Below, piece by piece: positions 14,011-26,194 of a DNA stretch of 64,000 nt. How positions within the stretch are numbered: the stretch's first letter is position 1; each line of letters begins with the position of its first letter. The position numbers and the translations under genes were made by a program. Origin of the DNA: Thuidium tamariscinum (lineage: Eukaryota; Streptophyta; Bryopsida; Hypnales; Thuidiaceae). Location of the stretch: NCBI GenBank assembly GCA_947034885.2, contig OX344752.2, positions 9,734,001 to 9,798,000 on the forward strand. The letters are read 5' to 3'. A model generated the notes under the pieces. The model was not told the DNA's origin. It saw only the letters and a program-made list of their open reading frames with translations, and searched no databases.

Positions 14011-15180
14011 CGAAGCTGGTATGCGCGTCGGTGTCCCAGTCGTCTAATATTTCGACGTACCTTCTTACAAATCAAATTGCCATAGCCTTTTTCCCGTGCG
14101 GCAACCAAGAAAACTATAACTTCCGCACCACGATATTGAAAAATCAGAGCACCAGTTGCGGGCCTGTTTATTCTTGGTACTCTGAAGAAATGTGCCGATT
14201 GAAACTGGCCGGACGAGCCACTGTGAAGAGGAATATCAAAATCAAGAAAATACGTTTCAGTGTAGTTATCGCATTGGCTTCAGCTCCCTTGCAACTATAT
14301 CACCTCCTTAGCACGAAAGTTAAAAATCTTGTCTACTTCTCTCCATCAGCGCGCGAATCATCGAGCCTGGGATACAAGCGTTTGAATAAAAAGGTACCAA
14401 TCGGAGCTAAGAAATGAATCAAGCGGGTGCCAAATCACTATCGCAGTGACCCCAGCACTTGAACTCCCTTCCCCTTCCAACCCAAACGAGATCTGCGCCA
14501 ACTCCTAGTGCAACTCCCCGTAATTTCGAAGCGTGATTATTCGACTACCGGGAACAGGACGGACAGATGTAAAAATAATTATAATACCGGGAGAACAGAA
14601 AAGGCAAAGAGTAACTGGATTGAGAAGGGAGCTGATCGAGCGAGAAGAAGAAAGAGACGAATGTCACTTCGTAAGTCGTCTCACTGCTTCAAACTTCGCC
14701 ATTCCCGCGTCTTCAAGCTGCCACGCCACATCTACTGGCAGTAAACACCTTCAAGTCCACCTCTACCAGTGTCTGCATCTCTCTGCTCCCCCTGTCGTAG
14801 ATTATTTAAGGCTCCAGGCTCAAGAATTGAGTGCGAGAGAATTTGAAAATTTGAAATCGAGGCAAAGGTGATGACCGTTGAAATGATGTTTAGGAGTGGA
14901 ACTGGAGTACAGGCGACGCCCTAACCAACTGACAGCCCTGCTCTGTCAATACTGGAGAGGCTGCCACCACTCTGATGAATCCATACTTGAGTACCATCGC
15001 CGGCTTCTGGCCGTTGCGCAAGTTCGGAGAAGAATGAAAGACGGGGGTCCTTGCTGCCGACAGAGCAACGTCGCTCAACACTGCTGGGCAGGGTTTTTTT
15101 TGCTCTTTCTATGAGTGTGCTGGCGATAATTTTGGATGAACTTTTGATGAAGGGGCTACTTCTGTTCATGGGAGGGAGAA
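14011..15180. promoter_or_regulatory. Upstream region of kinesin-5 (promoter/5' UTR)
   Basis: Moderately GC-rich DNA immediately upstream of the kinesin start, with no convincing gene. It should hold the promoter and 5' UTR. I did not identify a clear TATA box or a mitosis-specific activator core with any certainty. Short open frames at 14508-15114 (plus) and 14921-15169 (minus) have no family features. Confidence 0.3.
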
Positions 15181-17339
15181 AACAATTGTGCTAAATAAAT
15201 GAACATTAGTGAATTTTGGTTATACATAGATTTTGATGAGAAAGTAAAAGTGACAACTTATCCATCTTTGCATACTAGCAAGAATTGAAAATGTGATGTA
15301 GAGACTAAGATTTGGCAACTTTGGCAACTTTGTTTGGAATGTATGGCCATAATAAGAGAAGTATAGGCCATTGTAAACTTGTGCTTATCAAATTTAGTGT
15401 GATGTTATCTTTTGGCACAAGGCTAAATGACTAAATACAATTAGAGAAATTAGGCGAAAAAATACAATTTGTACTTCTTAAATTCCTATAGTAAAATCAA
15501 AGTATATAGGCTGTGTTTGAATTTTGGAAGTTTTTAGCCAATAAAAAAAACATTGTTGCTGGGACTTGGGACTAATAGCAGTTTTTTGTTTCTTTTCTAT
15601 TGGTTGGTAAGTAGGTACACTAAATAGTGAAATTAGGTTGCCACTTACTAATTTCATGATATTGTATACTATATAAATATTTATTGTTATTGTATATGAA
15701 TGCACAACTTTAAAATTAGTTATTGGTATAGTTGAAACTCATGAACCTCCATATGTACAAATGGAAATATTTATAAAAATATTTGTTGATTTTGATGGCT
15801 TGTTGGGAATGACTACTCACTAGCCCCTTTTTTTAGGCGATTTGATGCCAGATTGCACCATTCCAAAATAAATGTCTACTTTTCACCAAAAAAAAGTAGT
15901 CTTTCTTTGCCAAATTTTTTCATTTCTATTCAAAATATAGATGAAATTGCCAAATTTGGATGAAAAAGTGCATAGATATGACTGAACAGTGTTTTTTGGT
16001 CAAAAAGATGGATGGATGGAGATATACAATGCTTCACCAAATTTTGAGAGGTCGCCATCTTGGCACTTTCTCAAAAATCCAAAAAAGGATTGCTACTCAT
16101 CCACTTGCGGAAAATAGTGTAACACAAACATAGTTGTCTTATCAAATGTTCCCTCTATCCCACAGAAAGCGTCCAAATCAAGCAGATTTTCTGTCCCACT
16201 AAAAAGGTCCTTCTTGTGATTTTGCCCATTTAGTGGATGTTTGACTAAATGACCTTAAAGGGGCAAGTGAAATAATGTAAGTGCACTTCATTGGCCTTGC
16301 AATTTTGATTTTAAGTGGTAGTATGAGACCACTTTTGCACAATGCTTCCTAAAATAGCAATGTTAATGACTTATTTACCTACTTTGGAGCTATTAAAAGT
16401 TGATCATAAAGTGGGATAATTTTTTAATTTTTGGATATTTAAATTGGGGAACATCTTATTAGAATCTCATTGGTAGCCAAAAACCCGTAAACCAATAAAA
16501 TTGATGGAGCTAGCAACAATTATAAAAAATGTCTAAAATCTCACTTTCAACTTGCATTTTGGGTGCCAAAACGACACTCTCTAAGCTCCAAATCTTGCAT
16601 ACATTTTAGACATGGGTTATTCATTTTTGAATGCTTGAACTTTTGGCAATTTGATTCAAAACAAAGTTAATCTTTGAAGGAGAAGAGATTCGGAAGCTTT
16701 TTGTGGGACAGAGGAAGTATATTTTTGGGTTTGGGTGTTGTGTAGGATGTTCAACATCGAGTGTCACACATGACAACCTCTCACAAAGGCATCATAGCTT
16801 GTTGCAAAAGTTCATTTTCAATGGCTCAAAAAAATGAAAATGTTATTATAACTATGAATCGAAATTTAGAATATAATATATAATAATAAAATTGAGACAT
16901 TCAATTGAAATCAAACTTAAATATGTATAAATTTTAAATTTCTAATGATTTATTTTTAAGCCATCTTAATGTTGATCCTTTGAGACCTCTCAAGGGCTCT
17001 ACTCGACGTTGCATGATGTCTGTCTATTGCACTATTCGATAGAACAACCCTAAATACAACTAGATTCTTTGTTCAATTTGAGTTCATTTTGCTAATGGAT
17101 GCTTAAGCATTGGTATTGTTTTATGTAATGAATCTTTCTTCATGCTTAGTTTATCCAAAATCGCAGAAAATGGCCAAAAGTGTAAGTTTACCGCATGCTT
17201 TATAAGTTTTAGTGAAATATCAAAGCTATTGTATTTTTTCATACCAAAGAGTTTAGACAAAAAAATAAGATTATTGCATTATAAGTACTTTTTTTTCTTC
17301 TTAAAAATATAAAACTTGACCCAATCCAACTTTCCTAAC
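15181..17339. other. AT-rich intergenic DNA
   Basis: No gene or RNA seen. The sequence is low-complexity and reads like decayed repeats, with long T and A runs and no frame longer than 75 codons that looks coding. Confidence 0.4.
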
Positions 17340-18287
17340 TTAACCCCTAAAGGTTTTTGACTATGTTTTCACCAAAAATGCTCCAAAACTACCATTTCTA
17401 ATACAAGTGCAATTTTTTTAAAACACATTTTTGACTCATGTAACCGTAGGCTCTTGTAGTAAGGTGGTTTGTAAACATGTGGAAAAAATTTCAAGAATTT
17501 CCACCGTGTAGATTGCAAGATATAAGCATTTGAATTGACAGAAATTGTTTTTTTATCTCTGCAAAAATCCGAGCAGCTACACTTCACAAGGTCACATTTG
17601 TGTGAAAAAAAATTCAAAATGGTGGTTAGTCTTTGAATTCATACTTCAATGCAAGTTTGCTACATTCTCAAAAAATTTCAAACGATTTGGAAGTGTACAA
17701 CATATAGGAAAAAATAAGTAAGTAGAAAGAAGTAAAAAATGAGCCAAAATACTAAATTGTGAACATTTTATTTATGGAATTGAAAATTTTCAATCCCAAT
17801 GGTTAAAATGTTGTATTAAACAATCTACACCTCCTGTTTTTATTTTTTTTCCAAAAATATGAAAAATTGAATTAAAAGAAGAATTTCAAACTTTTTTTGT
17901 TCTGTAGAGATTTTGTAACTGGTTGCAAACTACCCCAAACTCAAAATCTTCATAACTTTTGACTCATTGATCGGAATGGATTGATTCAAAGCTTCACATG
18001 TTTGTATAAACCTAAAGAACCAATTTGAAATTTCACCTTTTTTTTTTAAATTTTGAAGAAGTTTTTTCAACTGCCCGGTCTGCCCGCCGAGTAAAGAAAA
18101 TAACATATCCTACCATAACTTTTTAACCGTGAAGTCAAAAGTTATGAAAATTGTTGGGCCTTAAAGCTACTCCTTGGGCACACACTGTATTAAAATTTCA
18201 AAGAAAAAAATTAAAAACTCCATCCGTAGTGAGCTGCCCAAAAAATTTATAATCTCAAAAAACGTTGTTCAGGGCTTTAGGGGTTAA
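17340..18287. mobile_element. 0.95-kb non-autonomous TIR element (CCCCTAAAG family), solo copy
   Basis: Bounded by inverted termini TTAACCCCTAAAG (17340-17352) and CTTTAGGGGTTAA (18275-18287). The interior is closely similar over its whole length to 54928-55849, for example TTTTTGACTATGTTTTCACC after the left end, the GTAGATTGCAAGATA segment and GTGAGCTGCCCAAAA before the right end. There is no coding capacity, so it must be moved by an enzyme from elsewhere. Read in reverse it resembles the elements at 45540-46503 and 47024-47912. I could not define a clean target-site duplication. Confidence 0.65.
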
Positions 18288-19114
18288 ATTATAGGCTTTT
18301 ACTTTTAAAAAGATTAATGAAACTTCATTAATAGATTTATACTAGTTCTCCATTTCAAAATGACTCAAAATCTTGAGTGAAAGTTATAAATATTATTTTC
18401 TATAGATAACCTAAATTTTATTTAAATTAAGTGATTTCTTTAACTTTTCATCCAAATCTAGCCTAATATTTCATCCTTATAGAACTTTTACAATTTCATG
18501 TCTTTTTTTATACATCTATAGTTTCTACTTTATTGGTTCTATACACTTATGATCTTAACTCCCCCTTTCTAATTTATTTTATCAATTTTTAGTTGAAAAT
18601 TTTCAATTCTTAACTCTCAATCTAAGTACTATCAATTTACTATTTTTAATAGCTACATATCTATTTCTTCTAGGATATAATTCTAGCTTTCTAAATTGAT
18701 ATAACACTTACTAATTGCACTTTCCTATAAGAAGTTATGGACAGATGAAGTTTGACCACTAATTGGTTCGTAGAACTTCATCTACGTTTTCCTTATAATC
18801 CGCAATTCAAATTTAAGATTTAATTTCTTATGTGAATTCAAAATTTCAACCTTTCTCCAATTCCTTCAACGCCATGCAGAGATGCAAGGCAAATGTTAAG
18901 TGCCTCGACGGAAGCAGGCCTAGTCCTAGATAAACCCTTGATTTTCATAATAACTGCTCTCAATTCTGTACGTGGTGTCAAGAGAAGGAGCAAGTCCAAC
19001 TTCATCTAAAGCCCCTGGGCAACATTTTGAAATACCCGTCCAAAAGGACTTTCTCACGAGCTCCCATAATATGGAAACTAGGAAAAATAGGGTTGGAGGG
19101 AATCAGATAAACAA
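18288..19114. other. AT-rich intergenic DNA
   Basis: No feature supported; AT-rich with scattered short direct repeats. Confidence 0.4.
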
Positions 19115-19328
19115 CATAACATTCAATAGCAACTTGTCACAGTGCCTCCCAGCGGATGAAATGGTGTGGAATATCCGACACCATTCCATCTAGCAGATGA
19201 AATGGTGTGAAATATTTCACACCATTCAGTAACTAAAGTTGCAAACTTCAAAAAATGTCAGATGAAATTAGGTGATGGGGACTTCACAAAGGGAAAGGCA
19301 ATCCTTCTATAGGCTATTGAATGTTATG
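19115..19328. mobile_element. 214-bp MITE, family 1, palindrome-rich
   Basis: Ends are perfect 16-bp inverted repeats: CATAACATTCAATAGC at 19115-19130 and GCTATTGAATGTTATG at 19313-19328. If the true ends start at ACATTC, the flanking dinucleotide is TA on both sides, as for Tc1/mariner-type (Stowaway-like) elements. The core holds a near-palindrome (GGTGTGGAATATCCGACACC) and a perfect 26-bp palindrome at 19201-19226 (half site AATGGTGTGAAAT). No coding capacity. Relatives lie at 4741-5100 and, in the opposite orientation, at 26212-26415. Confidence 0.75.
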
Positions 19329-20039
19329 AACTGACTCATGGATGCCATCGGGTTGTGCAATGCAAGACGTGCTGCCAATAAAAACAAAATCAGATGGAGA
19401 AGGAGACAACTAGAGAGGTGTCGAGGACCATGGAAACTGTTTGCGTTACATCACTCCAATTGTTGATACCCACAGTCACAAATCACAGATGGGATGAGGC
19501 AATTCATGAATGACAGAGAGAGAACATCTTCTAATTCAATCCGTGCGAGTTTGGAATTCAAAAGATGACCCAAAGATGTTCACTAAGTACGACGAGATCC
19601 AGACGAAACGCTCACGCTTGGCTGTGGAGTCGCGAGATGAGTGAGTGAGGACGATGATGAATGACAATCAATAGATGTATGTAAGATGGCAGTTCCTGCC
19701 ACTTTTCAGTACATTGTGAGAGAAAGTGTAATTTCTTGAGAATACAATACATGAATTACAAAAATAATTTATGTGTCATTTTTCCATTTGATGACAGGAC
19801 TTTTAAAATAAATTATGAAATGGGTATTCAAGTCCATAAAATTTAGTAAGCTTCAAAATTATTATTCATACAATACCACTATGAGGAGAAAGGCTCCAAG
19901 GTAAAGAAGGACAAGTTTGATATAGTATTGACAATCTTCTTACAAGCTCACAAATTGCTAAGAAACTTGGATCAAAATTTTACATATGAATACATTTGCA
20001 ATTTTGTTTAGGCTATTACATCCTTGCAACTTCTAAAAT
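19329..20039. other. Intergenic DNA
   Basis: No gene supported. The first 400 bases have higher GC than the surroundings and could be a decayed exon or element body, but I see no motif. Confidence 0.35.
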
Positions 20040-20860
20040 TCAACCTTGAGCAAATTTGATGCCAAATTCAATCCCAACAAGCTTCTTCAAAAATTCCTAC
20101 AGGATGTGCTACGAGCCAATGTATTCTCCAGTTTTCTTCGAAATCATCCTTCTAAAACGAACCTGCATAACACAACCACTCAAACTTGTATAAATCTCCC
20201 TCCAAAAGATTTACTAAAATGTTGCAAATGTAGACCACTTTCCTCACAGAAATTGCATATTACATCTCCAGATTCATCAATCACTTCAAGTATATCACAA
20301 ATAACCCTAATATCAAAGCCCCATGAAACACAAAAACACAAAAGCGAATATTATACAAACTTTGATTGTACCTTGTATGTCTTGCAAAGCTCCAATTGCT
20401 ACATAATCTCCACACCCAATCAAACTCCCATCCACACTTCCATCGAAACCCTGAAATCCATTCAAACAAAATTTTGAAAAATCACAAAACGATATGTTTC
20501 ATCGGGATCAAGAACAAGTAGGCAATTCCAAGTCTACAGAAATCAAAGTCCAAATGAAAATAAAAACAAAGTTGAAAATGAACACATTCTTCAAACTTGG
20601 TGAGCACAATTGAACGAGCTGAGAGGAGTACGGAAGTTCGAGAACTCACTTATGTCAACAAATGAAAAACAAGAAGCTGATAACAAAACAATAATAAGAA
20701 GGGTTTCAGAAACATACCTTATCAACGAAGTCAAATAGCAAATTGGACGTCACTGATCCCGATGATGCATTGGAGCTCCTTCTCTGAATGAAGCCAATTA
20801 CCAATCACTGAGCGCACGCAAGAATTGATCCTCCCTCAGAAAATGGAAACATGGTCGCAG
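20040..20860 (-). other. Possible small multi-exon gene or gene remnant, unknown function
   Basis: Exon-like pieces bounded by good splice signals lie on the minus strand. One ends SNLLFDFVDK|gtatgt near 20720. The next follows tttcag near 20450 and reads GFDGSVDGSLIGCGDYVAIG then ALQDIQ before a gtacaatc donor near 20371. A third follows gatattag near 20306 and reads VICDILEVIDESGDVICNFC. The reading phase does not match between the second and third pieces as I trace them. That means the gene is either decayed or my junctions are wrong. I do not recognise the protein. A 143-codon frame on the opposite strand (20046-20477) is probably its shadow. Possible promoter or first exon lies in 20720-21170. 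Confidence 0.3.
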
Positions 20861-21467
20861 TCTGGGGGTGCGCGCAAGATTCAACTTCTCCAACAAGAAA
20901 TTTGGACGCAAATTGCTCTCTTTTGATGTGCAAATTTGGGTGCCTCTCTCCGTGTGCAAGATTCTGGGCCCAAGAGTCTAGAAATTGGAACGATGGGCAA
21001 ATCCTATCTCCTCTTCGATGGACGGTCCTCCATTTCCCCCCTGCCGGCTGTCTATCAATAGTACGGCATGTGCTAAGGGTTTTTCAAATTCTAGCAACGG
21101 ATGAAGATCACCGGCAATCACGGAGTTTTGCCTACTCCAATCAACGGTGTAGGAAAGGAGAATATTGAATTATGCAGACATCCAATAGTTGTTGTTACTC
21201 CAAGGCCAGGGGGTTCACAAAATTGAGTGTGACACCACTTTGGGGCACATTGTAATAGGGACAAAGAGTGCCGTAGTACCGTAGTCAGTATTTTTCATCT
21301 TTCTCAACTTAGGCAGGGCTGGTCACTAAGCCAGCCAAAAAATGGCAAAACAACCATGAAGTATAAATGAAAAACATTGGATGGAATTGTCATTCTATTG
21401 TGGATGAAAATAGAAGGATGTTCATCATCGGGAATGGACCCCCCCACTTTCTAATTACTGTTGTAGT

Positions 21468-21879
21468 ATTGTTTCAATGGGTTCATATGTCAACCTTGAA
21501 ATCACACATTAGATATTTTTTGGGGGGCTTAGAAGACTATTTCAAGTCTATTTCCAATGTTGGGAACAGTCAGAATAAAAAATAATTTTTTAATTTTTTA
21601 ATTTTTTTAATATTATTAAATGATGTGGCAATCTCTCGACCACATCAGATTGCTAACATGGCAGTTCCAACAATGTTCCCACATCGTTCCCATAGTTGAT
21701 AACTTTTAATTTTCTAAATCGCAGAAAAACATCTAATGTTGTTCCTAAATAAAAGCAATATTGTAACAAATATGCCCTAATGGAAAACAACGCTTTTGTT
21801 GAAACAACACTATTGCAATACTACCTTTGTATTGCAACAATATAATTTCAAGGTTGGCCTATGAACCCATTGAAACAAT
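21468..21879. mobile_element. 412-bp inverted-repeat element enclosing a smaller MITE
   Basis: A 35-bp inverted repeat with two mismatches bounds this stretch: left arm 21468-21502 starting ATTGTTTCAATGGGTTCATA, right arm 21845-21879 ending ATGAACCCATTGAAACAAT. Just outside the right arm the same word recurs in direct orientation (ATTGTTTCAATGGG), so the right side is itself a short palindrome. A second element (21506-21739) sits inside. No coding capacity. Confidence 0.6.
21506..21739. mobile_element. 234-bp MITE, family 2
   Basis: Terminal inverted repeats ACATTAGATATTTTTTGGGG (left) and the complement of ACATTAGATGTTTTTCTGCG (right). The interior has a poly-A/T stretch followed by GATGTGGCAATCT, GACCACATCAGATTGC and ACATGGCAGTTCC. 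The same order (poly-A/T, then a GGCAGT/GACCA segment, then GTTCCC) recurs at 33153-33442 and in decayed form at 23870-24090, which defines a family. Confidence 0.6.
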
Positions 21880-22195
21880 ATTGTTTCAATGGGGGATTAC
21901 TTTCCTAATGTGGTTCTTTTCTTCTACCTTTTCCCTCCGTCTCCATGAATGTTCTTTTTCTGTATACAGCGTGTTATATCCCTCTTCTACAATAACTAGA
22001 ACTACCTGACACATAAATTCTATTTTCTTGAATACACTCATATAATTCAATTCGCTTCTATGGCCACTTGGTTACTGAATTCTTACAAAAAAGCACATAG
22101 CCACCATCTTCCAGAATAATCTTGTGACATTTGAAAGTAGGTATATTTTTTTTCATATTAGGTCAAAAAAATTCATACATTGAAATGCTAGAAAT

Positions 22196-23060
22196 TCAAA
22201 GTGACCATGTAATTCCTATATCATTACTAATACCAATGACATGACCAATAGCAAGGATCTTTACATATGTACATTCCATTGCATCTTGGGCAAATGTAGG
22301 AACATCTCTTTCTACAAATTCTGCAAACTCTCCTTTTAGTTCCCATTGACCACACTCCATGAGTTGCACAAACACTTGAAGCAAATTTTGAAAATCCTTG
22401 CATCCTACCTAGCCATTTTGATGTCAATTCTTTCACCGATTGGAGATGAGAGGTTAGATGGGTCATAGGATTTGTCAAGAACCTAAAACTCAAATCACAG
22501 TGAATAATCCATGCATTCAATATGGAAGTGTCTAGCAAAAAATAAAATAGGTGATGCCACCATTTGTGGCTACTTGATAAGGTTGTATAATACCCTCATA
22601 ATTGATCACCACTATCTACTCCCCTCATATTTCTTTGATATTGTAAATGCATAAGACATGTTGGCACTGGCTTCTTCCCAACTTTACCCTTCCTCTTCAC
22701 AGTTAATTCTTCTTTATTACGTATTATAGCTTCTACATGCGTTGATAAAAGCAACATTGGAATGCTATCTTTCCAAATTGTACAACAGATTCTTCAAGAA
22801 ATATGCATCCTTGAATCTATCCATCCCAATTCTTTCTTTTTTGTTACCTTTTTATCCCACATTTCCCTAAAAACATACTTTTGATTTGACTTCAATGTTC
22901 TAGTCACCATGGGACCTTGGTCCAATAATTTCAAAAATAAAGGCACCAAAGTGAAAAAACTATTGGTGGTTACAATGTGACCTTAGCCTTGCAAACTTTG
23001 CTTGAGATTCATCACAATTTCCTCCCCTTACAGGGTCAAGAAAGGGTGTGCAAAAAGTGT
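22196..23060 (-). pseudogene. piggyBac transposase, C-terminal half, decayed
   Basis: DDE-type transposase of the piggyBac (DDE_Tnp_1_7) family, which cuts and pastes at TTAA sites. In order along the minus strand: EEIVMNLKQSLQG (near 23030), then a segment TTNSFFTLVPLFLKLLDQGP aligned to the usual MDNFFTS motif, SNQKYVFREMWDKK, IWKDSIPMLLLSTHVEAIIR, the third catalytic-Asp region NMRGVDSGDQL, then KWWHHLFYFLLDTSILNAW. It closes with the cysteine-rich zinc finger CRICRKRCSYICPRC followed by CKDPCYW. The second catalytic Asp appears changed to Asn, and several stops (before GHIV, after GDQL) break the frame. The N-terminal half is absent here. The stop after CHWY is the natural end, as expected for the family. 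Confidence 0.85.
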
Positions 23061-23079
23061 AACGTTTTTCACAATACTC

Positions 23080-23730
23080 CTTTTCACCTTTAGAAGTACT
23101 TTAAAATTAGAAAATTAATTTTTTTTTAAAGTAAAAAAAATATTTTTCATGTATATATCTTTAAGAATAAGGTACCATATGAAGGAAAAGTATAGAAAAA
23201 TTCTTTGAGTAGGTGAACTAGAAAAGTGCAAAATCTCACAAAAATAGTGATTAGCATTGTAAATTCACATTTAAATTTATAAAAAATAGAAAAATAACTT
23301 TTTTTTAAATTGTCCATCTGGAAAGAGTTGATGGTGATGATATTTCACCAAAAGAATGATCTAATAACTATTTTCAATATTCAAAAATTGCACGCAATAG
23401 GAGAGCTGTTTACACTTATGTGGAAGGCGTGAAATAATGAATTTTCAAATTTTCTTTGGTAGATACTTGCTTCCCTATCATGCAAATAGATCATGAAATT
23501 TTGAACTCTAGATCATTAAACTTAGTGATTCATAACGTAGTGAATAGTGAATACCCCTAAATGTCAACTTGTGACAAATTAACGAAAATAGTTTTTAAAT
23601 GTAAAATAACTTTTATTAATTTCTAAAAAATAAGGGATCTAATTTCCAAAAGTTATTTATCTTCAATAAAAAAATTTATATTCATTCAAATTGTGCTTCA
23701 AAAATTATAGCAAAAAACAAGAGAATATTT
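23080..23730. repeat. 0.62-kb dispersed direct repeat, copy A
   Basis: Similar along its whole length, in the same orientation, to 36905-37525. Shared landmarks in order: AAGGTACCATATGAAGGAAA (versus AAGGTACCTTACAAAGGAAA), TTGTCCAT.TGG, GAGTTGATGGTGATG, AAAAATTGCACGCAAT, GGAGAGCTGTTTACAC, CTTTGGTAG, CTAGATCATTAA, and TTGTGACAAATTA. Non-coding. Here it abuts the broken end of the piggyBac C-terminal fragment. Confidence 0.7.
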
Positions 23731-23869
23731 TCAATTGTGACTAGGAAATTGGTCACCCTTTTTTGCAATCACCCTGTATTCCTGTTCCTTTTCCTTTTGG
23801 GGCCACAAAGTCTATTTCTCCAAATTCTACACACTTATTGGATATTTGTTTTTGAAACAGTTTCTGATG

Positions 23870-24095
23870 TTATTGGCCATAGTCAAGCCAGCATTACCCC
23901 CTCAAAAAAAATTTAAAAAAAATTTTAGGTCCTAAAATATGAAAAAAAGTCTTAAAACATCAAAATTTTAAATTTTTTAAAATTACATGGTAGTGTCTTG
24001 ACCATGTAGGATTTCTATTCCTATGGCAAAAATTGTGTTCCCTTAGTCTAGGAATCACAGTTTCTTAATGCCCTCAAATTTCATCTAAGGATTTT
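23870..24095. repeat. Decayed copy of MITE family 2
   Basis: Follows the plan of the element at 33153-33442: GAAACAGTTTCTGATG, a long A run, AATATGAAAAAAAGTC, ATGGTAGTGTCTTGACCATG, TAGGATTTCTATTCC, then GCCCTCAAATTTCATCTAA at the right end. No matching left terminus is visible, so it is probably truncated. Confidence 0.45.
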
Positions 24096-24099
24096 GATA

Positions 24100-26190
24100 G
24101 TTACCGCAACTTTGGAGGCTTGTATCTCCTTCATTTAATGTTTGTTTTCAAACAAATTTGTTGGTTTATGTTTTCCGTGAAGTATAGTTATTGCAGGGAA
24201 GCTTTCACGATGATCCAAAGTGTTTTGAATGTTTGGGAGCAATTCAAAGTTCAAAATTTAGGCATAATTGGATTACGGTGAACTTTAGAAGGGATTTGAG
24301 GATAATGGGAGACTACAAGTTTTTGGAGTTCTTGGACTATGAAAAGATGTCACATCAACAATTTAACGTGGTGAAGACATTGCCAAGTCAAAAAAAATTT
24401 AACTTTTAAAATTATTTTAAAATTATTTTCTAAAAAAAATAGTTTTTAAATTTAGTTTTAGGTTTCTAAATACTTTTTAGAAATTTTAAAATTAATAAAT
24501 TTTTTTTCAAAAATTCAAAAAATTTAGCCATTAGGGATGGTTTGTAGTTTTCTAATAGCACAAGAAATGAGCTAGGGATCAACCTTGAAACGAGCTTCTT
24601 TTGCCTTCAAATCCCTTCTAATGTTTTGTTCAAAAATCTTCTTGGAAAAGTTGCACATACTAGTCTAGTTTGTAAGTTTAAAATTTCATATCAATACAAG
24701 AACTTATAGGTGATTGAGGATCATTCATTTTAATAGAAGGAGGTTTAGCCTTAGATGTGTTTTTTGCTAGCTTTTTTTGCTATATTTTGACATGTCAAAA
24801 CCATTTTGCAAACACAATGAGTCAATTGAACATTTGTTATTTTTTTTAATTTAAAAATGTATTTATATATTGGTTTTGAAGCACTTTAAAGTTAATATTT
24901 TTCATCATTTGAATAGGTTTACAAATCAAATTTCACCTTCATAGTCCAAATGTGTTTCTAGAAAAAAATTTAGCGGCCCTTTTCTACACCAAAACATTGT
25001 AATCTTACAATTTGAGTGACCAAATGATTCCAAATTTGATTCAGTTCATCTACATCATTTACACTACAAAATTGGATGGATGTAATTTCTATACCTTAGT
25101 GACATTTCGGACTACATCATTTCAAAAGCAATAATGTTTATAACCCCCAAAAGGCCTTGGCCTTGAAAGTTTAATCCCAAACACTCCCCGGTGTTAGCTT
25201 CTAGAGTTGGTGACAATATTATTTAGACAAGGTAAGGGCCTAACCCTTGCTTCTTCTTCTAGCTTCTTTCTCTTATACGCTTTTGTCTAGCCTTTTGGCT
25301 TGGCTGCTATATACTCTGTGTTTTGCAGTGGAATTCCATTTGTTTCAAAAAAAAGAATTTTTTTAATCCCAAATATCCCATTGCCCTTTTTGTCATCAAA
25401 AAATCACTCAAGATTGCCTTTTCTATTGCAAGAAGAATTTTTCTTAATTACCTTTTTTTTGACAAATCTAATTGGAAGATTTTGCACTAGGCTAGTATAA
25501 TAATGCAAGGAAGAAATTTAAAAATTTTCAATATGTTGATTGCAAGATATTTGCTTTTAAAGTGAAGATAGCAAATTTTTTAGGACAATCCTTGACTAGA
25601 TTATTTGGCTTTGAATCTGCTTAACTTTTAATTTTGTATTAAAAATTTTGAATTAATTTTTTTTGGTTGAAGATTTGAGTTGAAAGTGTAGGATAACCAA
25701 ATTAAAAAGAAGACTTGATCTTCACTATTAAATACTATTAATATATTATTAATATGTTATTAAATTGAAGTTCGTACAAAATTAAAAGGAGAATCCTAAA
25801 TCATTAATAGCTCTAAGATGTAATTGAATCACACTAATCAATTCCAATGGTGAAATTGCTTTACCAAGCATATTTGTAAATTATAAAAATTAAATTTAGA
25901 AACAAATCCAATATGTTATAATCTCAAGAAGTTTCAATGATTGCCTACAAAACAAGAAGCTCCATAACTTTCACATCACAAATCTGAATGGATTTTGTTT
26001 GCTACCCAATCTCCTTCATTTTGAGTTTATTGTAACATAACTTTTGCTTCCATGCACCCATTGAAATAAATAAATAAATATCCCAAAAGCTAATATGATT
26101 TTCTACCTTAAGAGAAAGTTAAAAAAAATCAAGTAAAAAATTTGAGATTACCTAAGCCCACCCAAAATTCATTTTGTCCCGAGTAGGAGT
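24100..26190. other. AT-rich intergenic DNA
   Basis: No gene, RNA or clear element. The open frame at 24191-24409 and others have no motif. Long A/T tracts dominate 24400-24560 and 25480-25800. Confidence 0.4.
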
Positions 26191-26194
26191 TACT

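Noticed and set aside
20046-20477. 143-codon plus-strand frame
   Set aside because: Ser/Thr/Pro-rich composition without a motif; the minus strand here has splice-bounded coding-like pieces, so this is probably a shadow.
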